Shown one piece after another: positions 8,404 through 17,002 of a stretch of 64,000 bases of DNA. The translations under genes were made by a program, and so were the position numbers. Location: NCBI RefSeq assembly GCF_001189235.2, contig NZ_LFIP02000002.1, forward strand, positions 1,303,949-1,367,948, given 5' to 3'. Below the pieces are notes generated by a model that had not been told where the DNA came from, did no database searches, and worked only from the letters and a program-made list of their open reading frames with translations. Source of the DNA: Bradyrhizobium embrapense. GTDB lineage: Bacteria > Pseudomonadota > Alphaproteobacteria > Rhizobiales > Xanthobacteraceae. The stretch's first letter is position 1. The number at the start of each line of letters is the position of its first letter.

Positions 8404-9177
8404 TCACTTCGTGGTGTAGCCGCCGTTGACCAGAATTGTCTGGCCGGTCATCCACCAGCCCTCCGACACCAGCAGGCGAATCCAGGGCACGATATCCTTG
8501 ATGTCGGTGAGGCCGGTTTTCGAGAAGCCGGACAGCGCCGCTGCCGATTTGTGATAGGCGACCGCGTCGGCGCCTTCGGCCGGATAGAAGAACGGCGTGT
8601 CCATCGGGCCGGGGCCGATCGCAGTGACCGAGATGCCGCGTGCGCCGAATTCCTTCGAGGCCGCGCGGGTGAAATGCTCGACCGGCGCCTTGGTGCCGGC
8701 ATAGGCGGCGTAGAACGGCGTGTAGGCGCCGAGCAGCGACGTCACCAGCGTGCAGATTTTGCCGTTGTCGTTCACGTGACGGCCGGCCTCCTTGAGGAAG
8801 AAGAATGCGGACTTGGCGTTGACCGCGCTCATCGCGTCGTATTCCGCTTCCGAGATCTCGACCATCGGCTTCTTCAACACCTTGCCGACGGTGTTGATTG
8901 CGATGTCGGGACGGCCGATCGCGGCGACGGCGTCAGTGAACAGCTTCTCCATCGCGCCCGCTGTCGTGAGGTTGGCCTGCAAGGCGACCGCGTTGGCGCC
9001 GGCAGCCTTGATCGCGGTGACGGTCGCGTCGGCATCGGCCTTGGTTACGGCGCTGTTGTAATGGATCGCGATCGCCTTCGCGCCGTGGGCCGCGAGATCG
9101 CGCGCGATCAGGCCGCCGAGATTCTTGGCGCCGCCGGCGATGATGACGGTCTTGTCCTTGATGCTGTGGTCGGTCAT
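8404..9177 (-). CDS. Short-chain dehydrogenase/reductase
   Basis: A classical SDR oxidoreductase of 257 residues. The nucleotide site is the variant AGGAKNLGG (residues 14-22), like that of FabG-related enzymes, followed by NTVGK in place of NNAG. The active site YAGTK (Tyr and Lys present) follows a Ser-containing VTSLLG strand, and the C-terminal MTGQTILVNGGY is typical. It is divergent from a LysR gene whose start is about 110 bases away, the standard arrangement for a LysR-controlled target. The substrate is not predictable. The intergenic region carries inverted repeats suited to LysR binding. Confidence 0.85.
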   Translation of the reverse strand: MTDHSIKDKTVIIAGGAKNLGGLIARDLAAHGAKAIAIHYNSAVTKADADATVTAIKAAGANAVALQANLTTAGAMEKLFTDAVAAIGRPDIAINTVGKVLKKPMVEISEAEYDAMSAVNAKSAFFFLKEAGRHVNDNGKICTLVTSLLGAYTPFYAAYAGTKAPVEHFTRAASKEFGARGISVTAIGPGPMDTPFFYPAEGADAVAYHKSAAALSGFSKTGLTDIKDIVPWIRLLVSEGWWMTGQTILVNGGYTTK

Positions 9178-9231
9178 GACGTCGCTTCTCCAGATCGTGC
9201 GGCCACGCCCTGCGGCCGCTTTCTAGAGGCA

Positions 9232-9288
9232 ACGATATCGTCTAGGATTTGCCGATAAAGCCGTGCATTCTGACGTCACTTGTCAGAA
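9232..9288. promoter_or_regulatory. Probable LysR operator region between divergent SDR and lysR genes
   Basis: Two dyads lie in the divergent gap: the palindrome acgatatcgt at 9232-9241, and ttctgac (9268-9274) with its complement gtcagaa (9282-9288), spaced seven bases. The second abuts the LysR ATG at 9289, which would suit autorepression. Binding by the adjacent LysR is inferred from position. Confidence 0.45.
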
Positions 9289-10221
9289 ATGACGAACAAT
9301 CGGGGCCTGATCTTGGACCGCATCGATCTCTTCCGCGTCTTCGCCCGCGTCGTCGAATGCGCGAGCTTTACCCGGGCGGCGGACACGCTGGGGCTGCCGC
9401 GCTCGTCGGTCTCGTCAGCCGTCGCGGAGCTAGAGCAGCGCGTCGGCGCCCGGCTGCTGCATCGCACGACACGAAAAGTGTCACCGACGCATGATGGCGC
9501 GGCGTTCTACGAACGGTGCCTGCGCGTCGTTGCCGACGTCGAGGAAGCTGAGACCCTGTTCCTCCATACCGCCGCCGAACCGTCGGGCCGGCTCAGGGTC
9601 GACGTGCCCGGGCGGATCGGACGCCTGATTATCGCGCCGGCACTGCCGGCTTTCCTGGATCGCTATCCGCAGATCGACATCGATCTCGGCGTCACCGATC
9701 GCGCCATCAATCTGATCGAGGACTCCGCCGATTGCGTGGTGCGCGTCGGCCCGCTCGGCGATTCCGGTCTGATCGCGCGGCCGCTCGGCAATCTCGTGCT
9801 GATCAATGTCGCAAGCGCGGGATATCTCGCGCGCCACGGCACGCCGCAGACGCCCGACGATCTCGGCGCGCATTGGGCGGTCAACTACGCCTCGCCATCC
9901 ACCGGCCGTATCGAAGAGTGGGAATGGCGCGAGCAGGGCGCGTTGCGCACCATCGCGATGCGCAGCCGCGTCACCGTCAACAGTGCGGAAGCCTATATCG
10001 CTTGCTGCCTCGCCGGTCTCGGCCTGATCCAGATTCCAGCCTACGACGTGAAGCGGCATCTCGATGCCGGCGAGCTCGTCGAGGCGATGCCGCGGCATCG
10101 CGCGACGCCGATGCCGATGACGTTGCTCTATCCGCACCGCCAGCATCTGTCGCGGCGACTGCAGGTGTTTGCCGATTGGCTGACCGCACTGCTGAAAGAG
10201 CAGCTGCTGGTCGGGAGCTAG
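9289..10221 (+). CDS. LysR-family transcriptional regulator
   Basis: A 310-residue LTTR with an N-terminal winged HTH, FTRAADTLGLPRSSVSSAVA (about residues 24-43), then the GARLLHRTTRKVSPT wing, and a C-terminal effector domain of the periplasmic-binding type with RLRVDVPG and a late PMTLLYPH strand, as in the family that controls oxidoreductase genes. ATG 9289 is used. The TTG nine bases upstream would place the start inside an inverted repeat, and neither has a convincing ribosome site. It is divergent from the SDR at 8404-9177 and presumably regulates it. Confidence 0.87.
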   Translation: MTNNRGLILDRIDLFRVFARVVECASFTRAADTLGLPRSSVSSAVAELEQRVGARLLHRTTRKVSPTHDGAAFYERCLRVVADVEEAETLFLHTAAEPSGRLRVDVPGRIGRLIIAPALPAFLDRYPQIDIDLGVTDRAINLIEDSADCVVRVGPLGDSGLIARPLGNLVLINVASAGYLARHGTPQTPDDLGAHWAVNYASPSTGRIEEWEWREQGALRTIAMRSRVTVNSAEAYIACCLAGLGLIQIPAYDVKRHLDAGELVEAMPRHRATPMPMTLLYPHRQHLSRRLQVFADWLTALLKEQLLVGS

Positions 10222-10258
10222 GGCTCCAGCGTGATGCAGGCCCGGAAGCCGCGTCGCG

Positions 10259-10411
10259 TCATCGCCGGCTGTTGCCGGGGCGGGTCGAGGCTATCCTTGT
10301 CGCGCGCTTCACCTCGGCCTTGGGCTCGAAAAAAAGGCCGGGCATCACCGAGACCAGTCCGAAGGTCATTCCGAGGAATGCCAGGAACGTATCGAGAAAG
10401 TTAATCTCCAT
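10259..10411 (-). CDS. Possible small membrane protein (50 aa)
   Basis: A short frame starting MEINFLDTFLAFLGMTFG, with one strong hydrophobic segment (about residues 8-32) and a basic tail rich in Arg, Lys, Ser and Thr. GGAG lies nine bases upstream of ATG 10411; an alternative ATG is at 10426. It falls between the LysR gene and a same-strand SRPBCC gene whose stop is 130 bases upstream. The charge pattern resembles a real single-pass protein, but I recognise no family and conservation is untested. Confidence 0.35.
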   Translation of the reverse strand: MEINFLDTFLAFLGMTFGLVSVMPGLFFEPKAEVKRATRIASTRPGNSRR

Positions 10412-10542
10412 TTTCGTTGTCTCCATTCGGCTTGTACCGGGCTGACCCGGTGCAATGCGCTCTACAAAGCTAAATATGATCCGGTACATTGCTCGGTACA
10501 ATAGAAACATTGATCTCGGAGCAATACTCTCAATGCTCTCGC

Positions 10543-11007
10543 CTAGGCAGCGATCCGGCGCTGCGGTGCGTGCCGTTGCTCGATGGCTTTGACGGAGTTT
10601 TCGAATGCCTTTTCCAGCACGCCTTTGCCGATGGATCCGAGCACGAGACCCAGAATCCATCCTTTGAAATTCTTGCCGTCGCGCACCACGACCACGTCAA
10701 TATCGGTCGTCCCGTCTGGCCGTCGTACGAAGTTGTAGGTGTGGCCTGACCTGCCGCCCCACACATTGGAGTCGGTTGTCGTCAGGATGACATGGTCGGG
10801 ATCTGACCAGTCGTAATACAGACGCTCCCAGATGCTGTTCGAGCCTTCCGTCACGTCCGCATCCGAGGGGCCGCGGTCATGCACCTTAAGATAGGCGTCG
10901 GCGCTGTTGCCGAACAGCTTGGAACGGCCTGGTCCGAAGTCGGTGAGGCCGGCGACGTATTGCTCGGGCGTTAACGTCGTCGTTCGGTGAAGGTGGATCG
11001 TGGACAT
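10543..11007 (-). CDS. SRPBCC-superfamily protein (polyketide cyclase/dehydrase-like)
   Basis: A 154-residue protein resembling the START/Bet v1-like helix-grip fold: an N-terminal strand STIHLHRTTTLTPEQY, strands WERLYYDWSDPDHVILTTTD and GGRSGHTYNFVRRPDGTTDI, then a long C-terminal helix LGSIGKGVLEKAFENSVKAI. Such proteins bind hydrophobic ligands; no catalytic function is implied. Start ATG 11007 follows GGAGGAG with ideal spacing. The GTG five codons upstream lies within that ribosome site. It is 25 bases downstream of the small secreted protein gene on the same strand, so they are probably cotranscribed. Confidence 0.7.
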   Translation of the reverse strand: MSTIHLHRTTTLTPEQYVAGLTDFGPGRSKLFGNSADAYLKVHDRGPSDADVTEGSNSIWERLYYDWSDPDHVILTTTDSNVWGGRSGHTYNFVRRPDGTTDIDVVVVRDGKNFKGWILGLVLGSIGKGVLEKAFENSVKAIEQRHAPQRRIAA

Positions 11008-11032
11008 CTGTCGCTCCTCCACGGGTGGCGGA

Positions 11033-11368
11033 TCAATTGGAGAGTGCGGGCGACGTGCGGACCGTCACGCTGTCGCCGGTCCGGCTGATCTCCAGGGCGC
11101 CTGCCCGGTTCGGCGTCGAGAGCAGGGCACGCTGACCAGGTGCCAGTACCGACACGAAGCGCACCGGCGTGCCGGTCTCGCCCTGCGCGAGCGTGGTCAC
11201 GACGCGATATCCATCGGGCTCGACCGTGTAATAGGCTACGCCGGACACGTCGCCGAGATGGATGCTTTGGGCCTCGATCGGCCTGAGGCCGCGCGCTTCT
11301 GCAACTCCAGTCGTGGTGGCAAGTGCGGCGAGGGTGAAGGCGGCGAGAGCGGTGCTGCGGATCGACAT
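11033..11368 (-). CDS. Small exported protein of unknown function
   Basis: A 111-residue protein with a signal peptide MSIRSTALAAFTLAALATTT and likely cleavage after AEA. The mature part is rich in Val, Thr and beta-branched residues, with two repeated strand-like stretches (SGVAYYTVEPDGYRVVTTL and PVRFVSVLAPGQRALL), suggesting a small all-beta periplasmic domain. Start ATG 11368 has GGAGG upstream. The longer frame would overlap the divergent lysR promoter. It heads a two-gene unit with the SRPBCC gene and is divergent from the LysR at 11484, which may regulate it. I do not recognise the family. Confidence 0.65.
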   Translation of the reverse strand: MSIRSTALAAFTLAALATTTGVAEARGLRPIEAQSIHLGDVSGVAYYTVEPDGYRVVTTLAQGETGTPVRFVSVLAPGQRALLSTPNRAGALEISRTGDSVTVRTSPALSN

Positions 11369-11483
11369 GGGATCCTCCATTGGCTTGACGGTTGGAACCT
11401 GGGCGGCGGGCGATTGCCCGCCTGCTCCCTTGCCGGAGGAGATGGTCAGGCTATGATCATCGATCAAACAGATGGGATCGATA

Positions 11484-12416
11484 ATGGCCATCGATGTCGT
11501 CAATTTGGGTCGCATCGACCTGAATCTGCTGGTTCATCTCGATGCGCTGCTGACCGAGCGGAGCGTGACGCGCGCGGCGGGACGCGTCGGCATTGGCCAA
11601 TCCGCGATGAGCCACAATCTCGCCCGCCTGCGCGAACTGTTCGATGATGAGCTGCTCACGCGGGCAGCCGATGGCATGCGTCTGACCCCGCGCGCGACGA
11701 CCCTGGTTGATCCGGTACGGACCGCGCTCGCACAGGTCGAGACGGTGCTGCTGCGCGACCAGTCCTTCGATCCGGCCACGGCGGTGCGGACGTTCAGGCT
11801 CGGCCTGTCGGACAGCATGGAAATCCTGATCGTGCCGCGCCTGCTGGCGCGCATGCGCGAGATCGCACCGGGTATTCATCTGCGGCTCTACAATGTCGAT
11901 AGTTCGCGGCTGCTCGATGACCTCGACGCCGATGAAGTCGATATCGCGCTGTCCTACGGGCAGATCCAGCACGGCCAATTGCATCACAAGCAGCGCGTGC
12001 TGTTCACCGAGAGCTTCCTCTGCATGTTCAATGCCGAGAAGACCGGGATCAAGCCGCCGATCTCGCTCGAGGATTACGTCCGGCTTCCGCACGTGCTGAC
12101 CAGCCTGCGGCCAGGGCTCACGGTGCGCGGCTTTGTCGATGACGCGCTCGAGGAACTCGGCCTGCAGCGTTCCGTCGCGCTGACCACGCCGCGTTTCCTC
12201 ACCGTGCCATATCTGGTGGCGCAAGCGCCCGTCATCGTCACCATGGGTGCGCGGCTGGCGCGCCGCTTCGCTGCCGATCTCGGGCTCAGCCTCAGTCCAC
12301 CGCCGGTGAAGGTGAAAGACGTCACGGTGTCACTGTTGTGGCATGCGTCCTACCACCACGACCCGGCTCATGTATGGTTGCGGGACCAGCTGGTCCAACT
12401 GGTCGCCGAACTGTGA
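11484..12416 (+). CDS. LysR-family transcriptional regulator
   Basis: A 310-residue LTTR of the NodD/LeuO-like branch: RIDLNLLVHLDALLTERSVT precedes an HTH GRVGIGQSAMSHNLARLREL, and the effector domain contains FRLGLSDSMEILIVPRLLAR. This branch is known for the motif SMEILIVP/DYME. ATG 11484 (MAIDVV) is preferred, with GGGAT six bases upstream; ATG 11472 is possible. Divergent from the exported protein/SRPBCC pair at 10543-11368, which is its likely target. It is not accompanied by nod genes, so I do not call it NodD. Confidence 0.85.
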   Translation: MAIDVVNLGRIDLNLLVHLDALLTERSVTRAAGRVGIGQSAMSHNLARLRELFDDELLTRAADGMRLTPRATTLVDPVRTALAQVETVLLRDQSFDPATAVRTFRLGLSDSMEILIVPRLLARMREIAPGIHLRLYNVDSSRLLDDLDADEVDIALSYGQIQHGQLHHKQRVLFTESFLCMFNAEKTGIKPPISLEDYVRLPHVLTSLRPGLTVRGFVDDALEELGLQRSVALTTPRFLTVPYLVAQAPVIVTMGARLARRFAADLGLSLSPPPVKVKDVTVSLLWHASYHHDPAHVWLRDQLVQLVAEL

Positions 12417-12447
12417 GCCGGCACGGCAGCAACGAACGCCGACCTCG

Positions 12448-14721
12448 CTAGAACTTCTGGGTGATGCCGGCATAGAAGCCGCGGCGCGGGCCGTATTGCG
12501 GCGCGAACACGCCGATGCCGGAGCCGTCGCGGATCTGGTAGACGGTGTCAAACAGGTTGACGACGTCGAAGCGCAGCGTGGTCGGCTTGTTCGGTGCGAC
12601 GATGTTGAAATCGTGCGAGACGCCGACGTTGACCTGCGCGTAGGGCGGCACGGTGCCCGTATTGGCAAAGCCGTCGCGCAAGCCTGAGCCGTAGATCACC
12701 GACGCGCTGAACTTGGTGTCGCGCCATTGGTACCAGCCGCCGACCGATGCGGTCAGCGTCTGGGCATGGTCGGTGTTGACGTAGTTGTTGGCGATGTAGG
12801 CCAGTTCGTCCGGATCGAACAGATATTGGTTCGAGACGACCTGGGTGGCGACCTGTCTTGCGATCGCGACATTGCCGTAGAGATGCAGATTGTCGTGGTC
12901 GTATCTCGCCGTCAGCTCGACGCCCTCGTTGGTGCCTTTCGCATAGTTGAAGGCGGTGAGAACGTAAGCCTGGCCGAACTGGCCGTCGTCGAGCAGGTCG
13001 GTCGCGATCTTGTAGTAGGCGTCCATGCCGACTTCGAGGCCGGGGATCGCATCAACTTTCTGCGTGACGCCGATGTCGAACACGTGTGAGCGCTCCGGCC
13101 GCACTGGGTCATTGGCGGTGGTCGCCGGCGCCGCCGTCGTGTTCTGCACCAGCGAGAGGTTGGTCGGGGCCGCCAGCACCTGCTCGGGCGGCGTGAAGTT
13201 GCGGGCATAGCCGGCGTGGAAGGTCGTGCCATCGTAGGGCTTCCATGTCAGGCTGATCCGCGGGCTCAGCTGGTTGGCATCGACATATTGCCACATCTGG
13301 TCGAAGCGCAGGCCGGCATTGAGCGTCAGCTGGTTGGTGATCTTCCATTCGTCGGCGATGTAGGTGGAGAACAAATATCCGGTCTTGGCGCTGGTATCGA
13401 ACACGGACAGCGGCGCATCGATGGGGTTGCCGGTGTCGTCGAGCGGCAGCACGGTCGAGCCGTTGTTGACCAGCGAACGCTCGGCGCTGAACGCGACGCC
13501 GAACTTCAGCGTGTGCGCGAAGCCCAGCCGGTAGGAGGTGTCCTCCTGGATGCCGTTGATGAAGCTCTGGCGATAGACGTCCGACGCGACGCCGTTGAAC
13601 ACGAGATCGCCGACCGGATCCGGCATGAAGTGCAGCTGGCTGTAGCGATTGAAATAGGCGACCTGGTAATCGAACCCGTCGCCGGACTTCTGATAGGCCA
13701 CGACGTTGAACTGGTTGAACTCGTGTTGCCGCTCGTTGAGCAGCGCGGAATCGAAGTTCGAGACGCCGTAGGCGGTGAAGGCCGGGGTTTGCCCGGGATT
13801 GTTGGGGATCTGATAGGCGCCGTTGGAGACGCCGCCGATATAGGTCAGCCGGCTGGTTGGATCGATCGCGGTCGAGACATAGGCAAAGCCCTTCTCCTGA
13901 TCGGTCCGGTCGTGGATGGCGCTATAGGCCGGCGTCGGGTTCTCGATGCCGACATCGCTGCCGAAATAGCGGCCGGAGACGTAATACTGGGTCTGCCCGG
14001 TCGTGCCGCCATAGTCGACCCTGGTGGTGAAGTTGCCATGGCTGCCGCCATAGACGCTGATGCTGCCGGAATTGTTGAAGGCATCGGCCTTGGTCTGGAT
14101 GTCGAGCACGCCGGCGGTGCGCAGGCCGTATTGCGCGGGCAGCGCGCCGGTGATCAGCGCCATGCTGCCGACGATTCCGGTGTCGATGATCTGGCCGAAG
14201 GCGCCGACGCCGTCGGGCAGCATGATCCCGTTGATGCGGTATTGCAGGTTGGCGTGCTCGTTGCGCACGTGCAACTCGCCGCTTGCGGCGGAATCCTGCG
14301 AGACGCCCGGCGCCTGCAGCAGCGCCTTGTCGAGGGTGGTGTTGGTGCCCTGCGGCAACGACTCGAGCGCCTGCCGGCTCATCTGGTAACTGTTTGCGCC
14401 GGTCGGCGCGAGCAGGGCGGCGCGGGCCTGGTCGAGCCGTGTGTTCTGGCCAGCAACGGCCTGAGCCTGGGACTGCTCCGGAGATTCCGGCGTCGTCGTT
14501 ACCGCAGCGGCTCGTCGCGCCCGGTGGCCGCCTCCGGTCGCAACGCGGGTCCTCGGCTTTTTCGGTCCGGACGGCGCGGCGCGATGTTGCGGCGCTGTCA
14601 CCGTGATGTCCGGAAGCTTGGTTGTCGGCGCCGTGGTCTGCGCGAAGGCGGCGCCGTTCATCCCGCAGACCAGAAGTGAAGCCGCGCCTGCGGCGGCGTG
14701 CCGTCGGATGTGTGCTGACAT
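12448..14721 (-). CDS. TonB-dependent outer-membrane receptor
   Basis: A 757-residue receptor for energised uptake across the outer membrane. The signal peptide ends GAAFAQ (about residue 28) and a TonB-box-like LPDITVTAP follows. After an Ala/Arg/Pro-rich linker the plug domain contains ALESLPQGTNTTLDKALLQA and YRINGIMLPDGVGAFGQ, and the rest is a 22-strand barrel ending GFYAGITQKF with the C-terminal Phe needed for insertion. It is 146 bases downstream of the DUF2946 gene on the same strand. Such pairs often serve metal or metallophore uptake, but the ligand is not evident. No cobalamin or thiamine riboswitch is visible upstream. Confidence 0.9.
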   Translation of the reverse strand: MSAHIRRHAAAGAASLLVCGMNGAAFAQTTAPTTKLPDITVTAPQHRAAPSGPKKPRTRVATGGGHRARRAAAVTTTPESPEQSQAQAVAGQNTRLDQARAALLAPTGANSYQMSRQALESLPQGTNTTLDKALLQAPGVSQDSAASGELHVRNEHANLQYRINGIMLPDGVGAFGQIIDTGIVGSMALITGALPAQYGLRTAGVLDIQTKADAFNNSGSISVYGGSHGNFTTRVDYGGTTGQTQYYVSGRYFGSDVGIENPTPAYSAIHDRTDQEKGFAYVSTAIDPTSRLTYIGGVSNGAYQIPNNPGQTPAFTAYGVSNFDSALLNERQHEFNQFNVVAYQKSGDGFDYQVAYFNRYSQLHFMPDPVGDLVFNGVASDVYRQSFINGIQEDTSYRLGFAHTLKFGVAFSAERSLVNNGSTVLPLDDTGNPIDAPLSVFDTSAKTGYLFSTYIADEWKITNQLTLNAGLRFDQMWQYVDANQLSPRISLTWKPYDGTTFHAGYARNFTPPEQVLAAPTNLSLVQNTTAAPATTANDPVRPERSHVFDIGVTQKVDAIPGLEVGMDAYYKIATDLLDDGQFGQAYVLTAFNYAKGTNEGVELTARYDHDNLHLYGNVAIARQVATQVVSNQYLFDPDELAYIANNYVNTDHAQTLTASVGGWYQWRDTKFSASVIYGSGLRDGFANTGTVPPYAQVNVGVSHDFNIVAPNKPTTLRFDVVNLFDTVYQIRDGSGIGVFAPQYGPRRGFYAGITQKF

Positions 14722-14867
14722 GTTGGTTCCCGATCTCGCGAGGCCACGATCCGGATCCTTCCGAAGGATGCGGTCGAGCCCGCCGTCGATCCGTGACGGC
14801 GAAATTCCCCATTGATCGAACCGCGGCCGACATATGGCCGCGTTCGACGTTCAGTCGTGCAGGGAGT

Positions 14868-15239
14868 TCAGGAGATCGGAGGTGCGCGCGGCTGATAGTG
14901 CAGCCGGCCGATGTCGAGCGGGGCCGCATGATTGTCGATGCGCCAGGAGAGCAGAGCTGCGGCATCCGGCAGCTGCAGTGGAGGCAGCGTCGGCGACGGC
15001 GTCGCCGAGTTGACCATCGCCACAACGGCGCAGATGGCGCAGAGATCCGCGGCTTGATCGGAATCCGGAGCTGAACGCGGCGCGTTGCGCGAAGCGTTCT
15101 CGACGTGCGCCGCCGCCGACGTTGTGGCCCGCGCCGGAGCAATGGCGTGAAAATGCCCGAACGACAGCACGAACTGGATCGACAGCGCCAAAAGCGCCAG
15201 CCGAGCCCCGTGCCTGATGTTCGAGCGAAACCACTTCAT
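14868..15239 (-). CDS. DUF2946-like small membrane-anchored protein
   Basis: A 123-residue protein. An N-terminal hydrophobic anchor ARLALLALSIQFVLSFGHFH carries His residues, followed by an Ala/Ser-rich linker, a hydrophobic segment containing CAICAVVAMVN (a CxxC pair) and a Pro-rich C-terminus ending RAPPIS. This layout matches DUF2946 proteins, commonly found beside TonB receptors and copper-related genes; a metal role is inferred from the His and CxxC residues. Start ATG 15239 (MKWFRSN) is chosen because the longer frame adds a hydrophilic leader ahead of the anchor. A 9-base inverted repeat lies about 50 bases upstream. The TonB receptor follows on the same strand. Confidence 0.7.
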   Translation of the reverse strand: MKWFRSNIRHGARLALLALSIQFVLSFGHFHAIAPARATTSAAAHVENASRNAPRSAPDSDQAADLCAICAVVAMVNSATPSPTLPPLQLPDAAALLSWRIDNHAAPLDIGRLHYQPRAPPIS

Positions 15240-15285
15240 GACGCCGCCATTCCCGCGCCGTGAGGTCACAAGACCGCCGGACGGC

Positions 15286-15308
15286 ATGTGCGACGCGGTG
15301 TCGCACAT
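15286..15308. promoter_or_regulatory. Inverted repeat upstream of the DUF2946/TonB receptor genes
   Basis: A perfect 9-base dyad, atgtgcgac (15286-15294) and gtcgcacat (15300-15308), has a 5-base spacer. It lies 47 bases upstream of the DUF2946 ATG on the minus strand, a position suited to an operator. It does not match a Fur, Zur or Irr consensus that I can recall. Confidence 0.4.
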
Positions 15309-15402
15309 TTTCGAAAACCTGCCAGCCTGTCAATCCGCATTGCCGAGCGGCCTGATCGATTTCCAGCCGCCCGGACGATTATGCAACATCGCAGCGTTGA
15401 AA

Positions 15403-15432
15403 ATGGGGGCCCGGCGCGCGCCAGGCCCCCAT
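15403..15432 (-). terminator. Rho-independent terminator after the EF-Tu paralogue
   Basis: A 9-base perfect stem, atgggggcc (15403-15411) and ggcccccat (15424-15432), is followed on the minus strand by TTTTC. It begins a few bases past the EF-Tu stop, so it closes that gene as a monocistronic unit and separates it from the DUF2946 gene. Confidence 0.7.
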
Positions 15433-15435
15433 TCC

Positions 15436-16641
15436 TCACTCCACGATCGCGGTCACGACGCCGGCACCGACGGTGCGGTTGCCTTCACGGATCGCAAAGC
15501 GCGACCGCGCCTCGAGCGCGATCGGCTTGTTGAGCTCGATCGTGAACTCGGCGCTGTCGCCCGGCATCACCATCTCGGCGCCGTCAGCGAGCTGGACGGT
15601 GCCGGTGACGTCGGCGGTTCGGAAGTAGAACTGCGGACGATAATTGGCGAAGAACGGCGTGTGACGGCCGCCTTCATCCTTTGTCAGCACGTATACTTCC
15701 GCGCGGAAGGTCCGGTGCGGCGACGCACCGCCCGGATGCGCCAGCACCTGACCCCGCTGCACGAGAGCCTTGTCGATCCCGCGCAGCAGGCAGCCGACAT
15801 TGTCGCCGGCCTGCCCCTGGTCGAGGATCTTCCGGTAGCTCTCGATGCTGGTCACGACCGACTTGCGGGTCTCGCCGAGGCCGACGATCTCGACCTCGTC
15901 GCCGATCCTGATCGTGCCGCGCTCGACGAGCCCGGTCACGACAGTGCCGCGCCCGGCGATCGACTGCACGCCTTCGATCGGCATCAGGAACGGACGATCC
16001 TGGTGCCGTTCGGGGACCTCGATGTAGTTGTCGAGTGCTTCGAACAGCTTGAGGATCGCCTGATCCGCCAGCGGGCCGTGCTCGCCGCGCAGCGCCGCCA
16101 TCGCCGCCCCGCGCACCACCGGCGCGTTGTCGCCGTCGTACTGGTACTTCGACAACAGATCGCGCACCTCGATCTCGACGAGATCGACCAGCTCCGGATC
16201 GTCGGCGACATCGCACTTGTTCAGGAACACCACGATGCGCGGCACGCCGATCTGGCGCGCGAGCAGGATGTGCTCGCGCGTCTGCGGCATCGGTCCGTCG
16301 ACGGCCGAGACGACCAGGATCGCGCCGTCCATCTGCGCCGCACCCGTGATCATGTTCTTCACATAATCGGCGTGGCCCGGGCAGTCGACGTGCGAGTAGT
16401 GGCGCGCCGCCGTCGAGAACTCGACGTGGCTCGTTGCTATCGTCAGGATCTTCGAATCGTCACGCGTACCTTGCGCGGCCGACGCCTTGGCAACGTCCTG
16501 ATAGGAGACGAACGCGCCCCAGCCGAGATCGGCTGAAACCTTCGTCATCGCTGCCGTCAGCGTCGTCTTGCCATGATCCACGTGGCCGATCGTGCCAACA
16601 TTGCAGTTGGGCTTGAGGCGGATGAACTTCTCTTTGGCCAT
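15436..16641 (-). CDS. tuf: Divergent elongation factor Tu paralogue
   Basis: A 401-residue translational GTPase that should carry aminoacyl-tRNA to the ribosome. G1 GHVDHGKT (19-26), DCPGH (86-90) with the catalytic His, NKCD, and domains 2 and 3 ([25 protein letters not shown]) are all present and the length is full. It departs from housekeeping EF-Tu in switch I, where the near-invariant EEKARGIT loop reads DDSKILT (residues 61-67); the key Thr67 is kept. Domain 2 has VTGLVERG for VTGRVERG. The gene stands alone with its own terminator between two TonB-receptor loci, not in a ribosomal operon. Likely a second, condition-specific EF-Tu; a moonlighting or resistance role is possible. Confidence 0.9.
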   Translation of the reverse strand: MAKEKFIRLKPNCNVGTIGHVDHGKTTLTAAMTKVSADLGWGAFVSYQDVAKASAAQGTRDDSKILTIATSHVEFSTAARHYSHVDCPGHADYVKNMITGAAQMDGAILVVSAVDGPMPQTREHILLARQIGVPRIVVFLNKCDVADDPELVDLVEIEVRDLLSKYQYDGDNAPVVRGAAMAALRGEHGPLADQAILKLFEALDNYIEVPERHQDRPFLMPIEGVQSIAGRGTVVTGLVERGTIRIGDEVEIVGLGETRKSVVTSIESYRKILDQGQAGDNVGCLLRGIDKALVQRGQVLAHPGGASPHRTFRAEVYVLTKDEGGRHTPFFANYRPQFYFRTADVTGTVQLADGAEMVMPGDSAEFTIELNKPIALEARSRFAIREGNRTVGAGVVTAIVE

Positions 16642-17002
16642 GGGACACCTGTGGTGTTCGAGCTCCCGTGCTGGGTTTGCACGACTCGAGGCACCGCGAG
16701 AGCCCGCTCGGCGCCAGGAGCCGCTTCCGCTCCGGGCTGCCTTCCAATGTCAGGTGTGACGTGAGGTCAGGTCCAAAGCAGAATGGCGGCGGACGAAGGC
16801 ACTAGCCCTCCCGTCATCAGCACTGATGCTCGCTGTGACTGCCGCATGTTGGAAACCTGGATCGCTCGCTCTACAAAGGAGGCGTGTACATAAGGGGTGG
16901 TCGCCTGATTGGCAAGAGGCGGGGCCGTCGCGCCGAAGCGCCACGCTGGCGTAGTCGACCTCCGGAGGGTATAGTTCGCGGGCACAAGTGACGGTCTCCC
17001 GA
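16642..17002. other. Gene-free divergent promoter region
   Basis: About 360 bases separate the divergent EF-Tu paralogue and the outer-membrane protein gene. Only antisense-type open frames without ribosome sites are present. I see no tRNA, riboswitch or recognised metal-regulator box. A cggagggtatag stretch near 16970 may contain the ribosome-site region for a GTG start of the next gene. Confidence 0.5.

Noticed and set aside
11472..12416. LysR gene as a nodD
   Set aside because: The branch is similar in layout, but no nod box or nodulation genes are visible and the divergent target is a small exported protein.
13216..14679. 487-codon open frame antisense to the first TonB receptor
   Set aside because: Same reason: no domain, no ribosome site, and the opposite strand encodes a full receptor.
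14722..14867. Cobalamin riboswitch upstream of a TonB receptor
   Set aside because: No GCCACTG box or matching fold was found in either receptor leader.
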